In this document: positions 1-4,979 of the stretch, one piece after another
Position numbering within the stretch: the first letter of the stretch is position 1
How the letters are laid out: each line of letters starts with the position of its first letter
Assembly: GCA_963169475.1 (NCBI GenBank)
Contig: CAUJFT010000233.1
Coordinates: 1-5,519 of the forward strand
DNA from: Bacteroidota bacterium
GTDB lineage: Bacteria > Bacteroidota > Bacteroidia > J057
DNA: 5,519 bases
Reading direction: 5' to 3'
Translations under genes and position numbers: made by a program
Notes under the pieces: generated by a model
Database searches by the model: none
What the model saw: only the letters and a program-made list of their open reading frames with translations
Told to the model about the DNA's origin: nothing

Positions 1-48
1 AGGATTTTTTCTCTGGTGGCTTTTCTTTTTTAGGCAAGCCTTATATAT

Positions 49-89
49 CAAAGATAAAATTGAGATTACAGAAGGATTCTTTATCTTTG
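49..89. repeat. 10-bp perfect inverted repeat over the promoter
   Basis: CAAAGATAAA (49-58) and TTTATCTTTG (80-89) are perfect reverse complements separated by 21 bases. The arms enclose the -33 element and the right arm contains the -7 box. Both lie upstream of the expected transcript start, so the repeat would act as DNA rather than RNA. It could be an operator for a dimeric regulator. The left arm also reads as a -7 box (TATCTTTG) on the minus strand, but I see no matching -33 element for that direction. Confidence 0.45.
59..89 (+). promoter_or_regulatory. Bacteroidota-type promoter of the GlmU-like gene
   Basis: The -33 element ATTG (59-62) is followed after 19 bases by TATCTTTG (82-89), a perfect match to the Bacteroidota -7 consensus TAnnTTTG. 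Transcription would start near 94-97, leaving a leader of about 16 bases before the ATG at 112, with no Shine-Dalgarno sequence. The -7 box is also the right arm of a 10-bp inverted repeat (49-58 and 80-89), described separately. Confidence 0.65.
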
Positions 90-111
90 CCCCCAAAAAA
101 TACAGAAAACC

Positions 112-1344
112 ATGAAATATCTGCTGTTCGAAGACTTTACGCATTTCGATTTACTCCCATTTTGCTTCACGCGTCCGGTGTATGAAATCCGTTCCGGTAT
201 TTTTACCTTTGCTGTCAGATGGGAAAAATCTTTGGGAGAAGCAGCAGGAACGATAGCACACAGTTATCTTGGACGAAAATATAACCGCCTTCCAGAAGGA
301 ACTTTTACCGCGATAAATGGAAAATTTATCCCTGATGAAACGATGCTTAGGCTAATTCAAGAAATCCCTGAAAATGTATATTTTGAAAACCCGGAAGGGG
401 AAGTACTTGCATTTAGAGGACAGCAAACCACGATGTTTGAGAACGGACTCATCAGCAAAGAGAGGCTCGAAAAAGCAGGCTATAAGGCACAAAGAGTAGA
501 AGTTACAAGCACGGCACTACGTAAAATGTCGGATATTTTTAGATTAAATGCTCCTCTTATTCAGTTTGATTTTCAATTAATCACGAAGGAAAGGGTCTCT
601 CAACCCGTACTTGATACTTATAGTATCATATACGGAAAAGATAATATATTCATAGAAGAAGGCGTAAAAATCCGTGCAGCAATTCTTAATGCCGAAAATG
701 GACTGATTTATCTTGGTAAAGGTGTGGAAGTACAAGAAGGAGCAATTATTCACGGAAATCATGCTTTGGGGGAATATGCTACAGCAAACATGGGCGCAAA
801 GCTAAGAGGAGATTCCTCTTTTGGCCCTCATGTAAAGGTAGGGGGGGAGGTCAGCAACTCTGTAATTATGGGTTATTCTAATAAAGGGCATGATGGCTAT
901 CTGGGTAACTCGGTATTAGGATATTGGTGTAATCTTGGGGCAGACACTAATACTTCTAACCTCAAAAATACTTACGAAAATGTAAAACTATGGAATTATG
1001 AAAGTCGGCGTTTTGAAAATACCGGCTTACAATTTTGCGGGCTGATGATGGGAGATCATAGTAAATGCGGGATTAATACGATGTTCAACACCGGAACGGT
1101 AGTAGGTGTTTCCGCAAATATTTTTGGAGACGGTTTTCCCCGCAATTTTATTCCCGACTTTTCATGGGGGGGGGCTTCCGGTTTTACAACCTATATGCTC
1201 AAAAAAGCTTTTCTCACCGCAGAAGTTGTTATGCAAAGGCGGAGCGTTCCTTTTGATGAAGTAGAAAAAGAAATTCTTTCTCATGTATTTGAACTCACAA
1301 AAATTCATAGAAGTTGGGAAAACACCCAACCCCTGAATCTGTAG
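112..1344 (+). CDS. GlmU-like bifunctional sugar nucleotidyltransferase/acetyltransferase, Bacteroidota type
   Basis: This is a 410-residue member of the alternative Bacteroidota GlmU-like family (UDP-N-acetylglucosamine diphosphorylase / glucosamine-1-phosphate N-acetyltransferase type). By family it should act in the cytoplasm on hexose-1-phosphates to supply UDP-GlcNAc for peptidoglycan and LPS; that role is largely inferred from homology. The N-terminal nucleotidyltransferase-like part carries the family signature FTRPVYEIRSGI at 19-30. From about residue 178 the sequence becomes a left-handed beta-helix acyltransferase domain with highly conserved blocks: KVGGEVSNSV (242-251), GYSNKGHDGYLGNSVLG (254-270), NLGADTNTSNLKN (274-286) and GDHSKCGINTMFNTGTVVGV (314-333). 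The helical C-terminal tail ends near 400. Length is slightly above the roughly 390 residues I expect. The ATG is chosen because MKYLLFED matches the family N-terminus and lies just after a promoter. G7 (841-847) and G9 (1166-1174) runs encode Gly-Gly pairs. Confidence 0.9.
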   Translation: MKYLLFEDFTHFDLLPFCFTRPVYEIRSGIFTFAVRWEKSLGEAAGTIAHSYLGRKYNRLPEGTFTAINGKFIPDETMLRLIQEIPENVYFENPEGEVLAFRGQQTTMFENGLISKERLEKAGYKAQRVEVTSTALRKMSDIFRLNAPLIQFDFQLITKERVSQPVLDTYSIIYGKDNIFIEEGVKIRAAILNAENGLIYLGKGVEVQEGAIIHGNHALGEYATANMGAKLRGDSSFGPHVKVGGEVSNSVIMGYSNKGHDGYLGNSVLGYWCNLGADTNTSNLKNTYENVKLWNYESRRFENTGLQFCGLMMGDHSKCGINTMFNTGTVVGVSANIFGDGFPRNFIPDFSWGGASGFTTYMLKKAFLTAEVVMQRRSVPFDEVEKEILSHVFELTKIHRSWENTQPLNL

Positions 1345-1376
1345 CCCCGCCATTACAAATCCATATTTTTGAGATG

Positions 1377-1399
1377 CATACAGGAAACCACTCCTGATG
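1377..1399 (+). terminator. weak hairpin after the GlmU-like gene
   Basis: CAGGA (1381-1385) pairs with TCCTG (1392-1396) around a 6-base loop, and the stem can extend by CA/TG across small bulges. It lies 32 bases after the stop codon and is followed by a U-rich but interrupted stretch, so it could end the upstream transcript. The stem is short, so the call is tentative. Confidence 0.3.
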
Positions 1400-1449
1400 T
1401 TGTGATTTTGGCTGCTTTCAAACAGTTTTGGGGTATTTTTACTATATGA

Positions 1450-1476
1450 AAATATACTTGAAAAGTAGGTATATTT
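1450..1476. terminator. AT-rich hairpin between convergent genes
   Basis: AAATATAC (1450-1457) is the perfect reverse complement of GTATATTT (1469-1476), with an 11-base loop that can add two more pairs. It lies between the convergent GlmU-like gene and surE, where a shared or bidirectional terminator is expected. There is no clear uridine tract on either strand, so it may only stabilise or delimit transcripts. Confidence 0.3.
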
Positions 1477-1566
1477 GATATTCACCGCTCAATTCAAATT
1501 CGCCAACCTTCATAAAGCAGAATAAATTTGTCTTCGGTATTATCCTTTTTTTCCAATAAGGACAAC

Positions 1567-1586
1567 TCTCACTCACATTGGTGAGA
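1567..1586 (-). terminator. small hairpin just downstream of surE
   Basis: TCTCAC (1567-1572) pairs with GTGAGA (1581-1586) around 8 bases. A competing CTCAC/GTGAG pairing with a 4-base loop uses the second CTCAC (1572-1576). It begins about 30 bases past the surE stop in the direction of surE transcription. No U tract follows it on the minus strand, so termination is possible but unproven. Confidence 0.25.
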
Positions 1587-1614
1587 AAATGACCACTTCG
1601 CCCTTGCATTTTTA

Positions 1615-2391
1615 TTAATCATTAAACTCCCATTTCTTTACCTCCTCGTACATTTCGAGGTGGGTCAAATCATGGGTAAGAGGAGTTACAGAAACATACC
1701 CTGCTCTTAATGCCACCTCATCACTATCTTCTCTTGTATCTTGTAATAAAAACTTTCCGGTAAGCCAATAATACTTTCTGCCGTGAGGGTCAGCCCTTTC
1801 CTCAAACTCCTCTACCCATCTTCCCATCGCTTGACGTGTAGTTTTAATCCCTTTAATTTCTTCCAAAGGCAGATTTGGGATATTTACATTTAATAACTGC
1901 CCGATAGCAAGACGCTGACGAAGTGCGGTAGTAATCACAATTCGGGCAATCTCTTTAGCAGCACTAAGGTCGGCTTCTTCGTCATAATTACAAAAAGAAA
2001 AACCAATAGACGGAATCCCCTGAATAGCTCCTTCTCTTGCAGCAGATAGCGTTCCGGAGTAGATAGTGCTAGCAGAAGCATTGCTGCCGTGATTGATTCC
2101 GGAAAGAATAATATCCGGATTGTTCTTTATTAACACACCCGTAGCCAACTTCACACAATCGGCAGGAGTACCATTACAAGCATAGCCAATACTGCCATCA
2201 CTTAATTTTTCTTTCCATAAACGCAGAGGTTTCGTAATCGTAATTGCATGTCCCATTGCACTTTGGGGGCTGTCAGGGGCAACGATGATTACCTCTCCGA
2301 ATGCCCTTGCAACTTCTGCTAATGCCAGAATCCCTCCTGCCTGAATTCCGTCATCATTACTAATTAATATTGTAGGTCTGTGAAGCTCCAT
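1615..2391 (-). CDS. surE: SurE 5'/3'-nucleotidase (survival protein)
   Basis: This 258-residue protein belongs to the SurE family of metal-dependent cytoplasmic phosphatases, which remove phosphate from nucleoside 5'- and 3'-monophosphates and in some members short polyphosphate. The N-terminus has the hallmark ISNDDG at 10-15. By comparison with solved SurE structures, the metal ligands should be D13, D14, S44 in PQSAMGHAIT, and N100 in SGINHGSN. YACNGTPADCV (70-80) and YSGTLSAAREGAIQGIPSIGFS (111-132) are further conserved blocks. Length is normal for the family and no key residue is missing. The start at MELHRPTILISNDDG places the NDDG motif close to the N-terminus as in relatives, and a good promoter lies 42 bases upstream. 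The gene stands alone, convergent with the GlmU-like gene and divergent from the DUF6915-like gene. Confidence 0.93.
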   Translation of the reverse strand: MELHRPTILISNDDGIQAGGILALAEVARAFGEVIIVAPDSPQSAMGHAITITKPLRLWKEKLSDGSIGYACNGTPADCVKLATGVLIKNNPDIILSGINHGSNASASTIYSGTLSAAREGAIQGIPSIGFSFCNYDEEADLSAAKEIARIVITTALRQRLAIGQLLNVNIPNLPLEEIKGIKTTRQAMGRWVEEFEERADPHGRKYYWLTGKFLLQDTREDSDEVALRAGYVSVTPLTHDLTHLEMYEEVKKWEFND

Positions 2392-2432
2392 TTATACATT
2401 ATAACATATATTGATATAGAATATATCGAGCG

Positions 2433-2463
2433 CAAAAGTACACATTTTAACGCTCTCTCCAAA
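2433..2463 (-). promoter_or_regulatory. Bacteroidota-type promoter of surE
   Basis: On the minus strand TTTG (2463 down to 2460) is followed after 19 bases by TACTTTTG (2440 down to 2433). This matches both elements of the Bacteroidota vegetative consensus perfectly at the usual spacing. The transcript would start near 2428, giving a leader of about 37 bases that contains the AT-rich palindrome GATATA-gaa-TATATC (plus-strand 2413-2427). Confidence 0.7.
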
Positions 2464-2717
2464 TCTCAAAATTGCTATTCTATGACAAACACACTAAAAA
2501 CTATCTATAGGCAGAAGGTCAATCTGCCTCTGCCATGTTGGGCAAAGCACGACACTACACCCAGAATATCCTCTTTGTTCTATTGCCACTCTCTGTAAGT
2601 AGAAATAGAAATAATCGTTGAATGGATAAAAGAATCATTCAGAAACAAACGAAATTAATGGTATTACGCAGTAAGTCTAAAAAAAACAACAAATATGTAA
2701 AAAAAAGTTGCAAAAGA
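2464..2717. other. divergent spacer core, no confident gene
   Basis: Between the surE promoter and the promoter of the DUF6915-like gene I see no confident gene. About 2505-2600 is visibly richer in GC than its flanks and holds a 7-bp hairpin, AGGCAGA (2509-2515) with TCTGCCT (2523-2529). A second imperfect hairpin lies at 2619-2641 (TGAATG and CATTCA arms). From about 2660 the sequence is A-rich. The short open frames here are discussed under rejected items. The GC-richer block could be a gene remnant or a small RNA; the sequence does not decide. Confidence 0.35.
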
Positions 2718-2748
2718 TTTGTAATAATAAAACTTATTTGTAATTTTG
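2718..2748 (+). promoter_or_regulatory. Bacteroidota-type promoter of the DUF6915-like gene
   Basis: TTTG (2718-2721), 19 bases, then TAATTTTG (2741-2748) matches both consensus elements perfectly. The start of transcription would be near 2754, about 28 bases before the ATG at 2783, with no Shine-Dalgarno sequence. A 9-base direct repeat, ATTTGTAAT (2717-2725 and 2736-2744), overlaps both elements with a 19-base period. Confidence 0.7.
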
Positions 2749-2782
2749 TCGTAAATATTAGTAAAAATAAAAACTACTATTT

Positions 2783-3391
2783 ATGAATGCAAAACAACTT
2801 TCATTTTTAAGTGCCAGAAAGAGGGGCGGAAGCCCGGAGGATTATTACCCGATTCACTCATTTTTAGATAGCGCGCTGGAGATAGTCTCAGATGAAAGGC
2901 ACCGCTTTATGCACACGTGGTGGGCGGTTCGCTACTTAGTCATTCCTCAATATGGTTTTATGATACTAAACAGCGAGGGGCAAATTGTAAATGTAAAGGA
3001 TATTTGTGAAGAAGACCATTTTCTACCAAACTTTGGAGAAAAATATATTCCTAATCTATTGGACTTCACAGAGGCTATTTCAGATGATGAGGGAGATTTG
3101 CAGACATTAAGAAGATTTTACCGTCAATACGCCCAAAATGAGGAGATTGCTACACTCTTGCTTTCTCCGCTTACTGTAACGGGAAAGGTAAAATCATTGT
3201 TCTTTACGCATAATAGCTGGTTTATGAATAGTATTTTACCTAAAGTACTAAATATAGAGCCTGAAATTAAAGATATTAATATTTCTCCGGCTCATTTTAT
3301 CAACCGAATGCAGCTCGACCCTTGGATGAAAGGAGAGTCTTATCCTCCTCATACCTTTGGGTTCAAAAGCACCTATTTACGTTCAGCATAA
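2783..3391 (+). CDS. DUF6915-like protein with an unassigned C-terminal half
   Basis: This 202-residue protein has no known function. Residues about 8-100 resemble the small DUF6915 family as I remember it: GGSPEDYYPIHSFLDSA (15-31), DERHRFMHTWWAVRYL (37-52), then EEDHFLPNFGEKYIPNLLDF (76-95). These align with that family's GGxxEDYLPIHxWFDxSK, RHRALRHHxEG and EQHVxEDLGxIPxxxDWL. The conserved histidines H25, H40, H44 and H79 could bind a metal or serve in catalysis; this is inference. Members I recall are only about 100 residues, so residues about 101-202 are an extra region. That region contains a charged helix (107-123), LLLSPLTVTGKVKSLFF (125-141) and an aromatic and His-rich tail. I see no signal peptide or membrane segment, so it is probably cytoplasmic. 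It has its own promoter, is followed by a strong hairpin, and is not in an operon. The family assignment is from memory of motifs. Confidence 0.75.
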   Translation: MNAKQLSFLSARKRGGSPEDYYPIHSFLDSALEIVSDERHRFMHTWWAVRYLVIPQYGFMILNSEGQIVNVKDICEEDHFLPNFGEKYIPNLLDFTEAISDDEGDLQTLRRFYRQYAQNEEIATLLLSPLTVTGKVKSLFFTHNSWFMNSILPKVLNIEPEIKDINISPAHFINRMQLDPWMKGESYPPHTFGFKSTYLRSA

Positions 3392-3427
3392 TAGCGGAAT
3401 TAAAATCAGCCCAAACTGATAGAATTG

Positions 3428-3496
3428 TTTTTAAGGGGAGAGTTTATATTAGTTAGGGGGGTAAATATTTTTATTTACTCCCTCTCCTCTAAAAAA
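3428..3496. terminator. long imperfect hairpin between the DUF6915-like gene and recA
   Basis: The right arm (3472-3496) pairs with three left blocks: TTTTT 3428-3432 with 3492-3496, AGGGGAGAG 3434-3442 with 3482-3490 (one G-U pair), and GGGGTAAATA 3458-3467 with 3472-3481 (one G-U pair, TTTT loop). About 24 pairs form, with a 15-base bulge on the left. The U tract is on the 5' side and the A tract on the 3' side, opposite to a classic intrinsic terminator. A smaller hairpin, ATCAG/CTGAT (3405-3420), lies just before it and is followed by a short T run. Together they probably end the upstream transcript. Confidence 0.45.
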
Positions 3497-3501
3497 TATC
3501 T

Positions 3502-3533
3502 ATTGTATTCGTAGGGAAAAAGTCGTAATATTG
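3502..3533 (+). promoter_or_regulatory. probable recA promoter
   Basis: ATTG (3502-3505) is followed after 20 bases by TAATATTG (3526-3533), one mismatch from TAnnTTTG. Transcription would begin near 3539, giving an AT-rich leader of about 30 bases without a Shine-Dalgarno sequence. A weaker alternative uses TTG (3531-3533) with TAATTTAT at 3554-3561 but would leave almost no leader. I see no LexA-type operator. Confidence 0.45.
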
Positions 3534-3569
3534 TGCTTTTAATTTGTAATTATTAATTTATTATATATT

Positions 3570-4661
3570 ATGTCAAAGGATTCTAAGGATAAAGAGAACA
3601 AGGAAGCAGTTGAAAAATTAAAGTCATTAAGTTCGACTTTGGACAAGCTAGATAAGACCTATGGAAAAGGAATTGTAATGCGCCTAAGTGATTCGCCCGT
3701 AGCAGATGTCGAGGCGATTTCTACCGGCTCGCTCACCTGCGATATTGCATTAGGAATTGGGGGGGTTCCGCGCGGGCGAATTATCGAAATTTACGGACCG
3801 GAATCATCAGGAAAAACCACCCTCGCACTACACATTATTGCAGAGGCTCAAAAAAAAGGGGGGATTGCCGCTTTTATTGATGCAGAACACGCCTTCGATA
3901 GGATTTATGCCTCAAAATTAGGTATTGATATGACTAACCTTTACGTTTCTCAACCGGATTTCGGAGAGCAAGCGTTGGAAATTGCAGAGCATCTCATTCG
4001 CTCCAATGCAATAGATGTAATAGTGATTGACTCTGTGGCAGCCCTCACTCCAAAAGCCGAAATTGATGGAGAAATGGGAGATTCTAAAATGGGTTTACAA
4101 GCAAGGCTAATGTCTCAAGCACTTAGAAAAATGACCTCTATCATCAGCAAGACTAATTGTACCTGTATTTTTATCAATCAGTTGAGGGATAAAATCGGGG
4201 TTATGTTTGGCTCACCGGAAACGACTACGGGTGGAAATGCGCTTAAATTTTATGCTTCTGTAAGAATAGATATACGTAGAACTAATCAGATTAAAGAAGG
4301 TACTGATAATGTCGGAAATCGCGTAAAAGTAAAGGTAGTAAAAAATAAAGTAGCCCCTCCTTTTCGCCAGGCAGAGTTTGATATTCTTTTTGGAGAGGGT
4401 ATTTCTAGGGAAGGAGAAGTCGTTGACCTTGGAGTAGAGTTAGGGATTATTAACAAAGCCGGTTCTTGGTTCTCCTACGAAAAGGAAAAACTTGGGCAGG
4501 GACGGGAAGCCGTCAAGCGGTTATTAAAGGAAAAACCGGCACTAATGCACGAAATTGAAAATAAAATCATGGCACAAAAAGGCGTAATCCAATCCATAGA
4601 AGGGAAACCTAGCGATTATGACGGTTTGGATTCTGGAGACGGAGATGAGCCGGAAGCCTAA
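3570..4661 (+). CDS. recA: RecA recombinase
   Basis: RecA polymerises on single-stranded DNA, using ATP, and catalyses homologous pairing and strand exchange in repair. At 363 residues it is close to the usual length. The N-terminal helix that packs against the next protomer is about 12-35, with TYGKGIVMRLS at 30-40. Walker A is GPESSGKT at 76-83, the conserved FIDAEHAFD is at 102-110, and Walker B lies in VIVIDSVAALTP at 150-161. The L1 region is around EIDGEMGDSKMGLQARLMSQA (164-184). FINQLRDKIGVMFG (201-214) and PETTTGGNALKFYASVRIDIRR (216-237) span L2. The acidic C-terminal tail (DYDGLDSGDGDEPEA) is typical. All expected catalytic residues are present, so it should be active. A lysine-rich start, MSKDSKDKENKEAVEK, fits the family, and the ATG lies in an AT-rich leader. 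It appears monocistronic, bracketed by hairpins. Confidence 0.97.
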   Translation: MSKDSKDKENKEAVEKLKSLSSTLDKLDKTYGKGIVMRLSDSPVADVEAISTGSLTCDIALGIGGVPRGRIIEIYGPESSGKTTLALHIIAEAQKKGGIAAFIDAEHAFDRIYASKLGIDMTNLYVSQPDFGEQALEIAEHLIRSNAIDVIVIDSVAALTPKAEIDGEMGDSKMGLQARLMSQALRKMTSIISKTNCTCIFINQLRDKIGVMFGSPETTTGGNALKFYASVRIDIRRTNQIKEGTDNVGNRVKVKVVKNKVAPPFRQAEFDILFGEGISREGEVVDLGVELGIINKAGSWFSYEKEKLGQGREAVKRLLKEKPALMHEIENKIMAQKGVIQSIEGKPSDYDGLDSGDGDEPEA

Positions 4662-4664
4662 TCC

Positions 4665-4708
4665 ATTTTTACGGGATTAAAATCTAACAATTTTAATCCC
4701 GTAAAAAT
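4665..4708 (+). terminator. perfect 19-bp hairpin after recA
   Basis: Bases 4665-4683 and 4690-4708 are perfect reverse complements around the 6-base loop CTAACA, starting four bases after the recA stop codon. The stem core is ACGGGATTAAAAT. It is the strongest hairpin in the window and almost certainly marks the 3' end of recA mRNA. The arms have U on the 5' side and A on the 3' side and the sequence after it is A-rich. It is therefore not a textbook intrinsic terminator and may protect or process the 3' end instead. Confidence 0.55.
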
Positions 4709-4911
4709 AAAAAAAGAGATTTTGTATGTTTATCCTATAATATCCTAATACTTTGGACTTTGCGGTATACTCGCCGCTACTTAGTTTGTAGGGTGCTTAC
4801 GGGTTCTCTTATGCAGAAATTCTTAACCCGACAAGACTACGTCAATCTCTTAGTATAACCCGCACTTATATCGGCTACGAGATTGGTTTACAGAGAATGA
4901 TAGGGAAAATC
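4709..4911 (+). other. intergenic block with coding-like composition; gene remnant or structured RNA
   Basis: Between the recA hairpin and the next promoter lies a stretch whose GC content (61 of 140 bases from 4751 to 4890) resembles genes rather than the AT-rich gaps elsewhere. One frame is open from 4792 to 4920 (43 codons, TGA at 4921) and reads like a protein C-terminus (GAYGFSYAEIL... RTYIGYEIGLQ...). It has no start codon at its head, and a TAG lies just upstream in frame. The same stretch can fold into several hairpins: CGGGTT 4800-4805 with AACCCG 4825-4830, and GTCAATCTC 4841-4849 with GAGATTGGT 4879-4887. I cannot choose between a decayed gene end and a non-coding RNA, and either may be chance. 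Confidence 0.3.
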
Positions 4912-4918
4912 TTTGACA

Positions 4919-4951
4919 TTTGACATCAAGAGAGTCAATCCTCTAATCTTG
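4919..4951 (+). promoter_or_regulatory. probable promoter of the deacetylase gene
   Basis: TTTG (4919-4922), 21 bases, then TAATCTTG (4944-4951) fits the Bacteroidota consensus with one mismatch in the -7 box. Transcription would begin near 4957, about 22 bases before the ATG at 4980. The -33 element is the second copy of a tandem TTTGACA repeat (4912-4918 and 4919-4925). Confidence 0.4.
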
Positions 4952-4979
4952 GTATATTACTTGGCACTACTATTCCAAT

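Noticed and set aside
577..762. Minus-strand open frame of 61 codons
   Set aside because: It lies entirely inside the GlmU-like gene, whose plus-strand frame has strong family motifs; it is antisense shadow.
1162..1485. Minus-strand open frame of 107 codons
   Set aside because: More than half overlaps the conserved C-terminal part of the GlmU-like gene, it has no family-like motif, and no promoter of the local type precedes it.
2380..2598. Plus-strand open frame of 72 codons in the divergent spacer
   Set aside because: It overlaps the surE start and runs through the surE promoter on the other strand. Its composition is that of spacer DNA and it has no suitable promoter.
2622..2786. Plus-strand 54-codon frame (MDKRIIQKQTKLM...) overlapping the next ATG as ATGA
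   Set aside because: It is Lys/Asn-rich low-complexity translation of A-rich DNA, and the consensus promoter of the following gene lies within it. Translational coupling is therefore unlikely.
3392..3569. LexA/SOS operator before recA
   Set aside because: No CTGT-N8-ACAG or GAAC-N4-GTTC type palindrome is present. Most Bacteroidota are not known to use this control.
3850..3863. Programmed frameshift at the A8G6 run in recA
   Set aside because: The run codes in frame for Gln-Lys-Lys-Gly-Gly, and the full RecA frame continues intact on both sides.
4741..4890. tRNA, SRP RNA or tmRNA in the recA-downstream block
   Set aside because: There is no cloverleaf with a TTC-type T-loop, no GGAAGC-type SRP tetraloop region and no tmRNA-like ends; the block is also too short for tmRNA.
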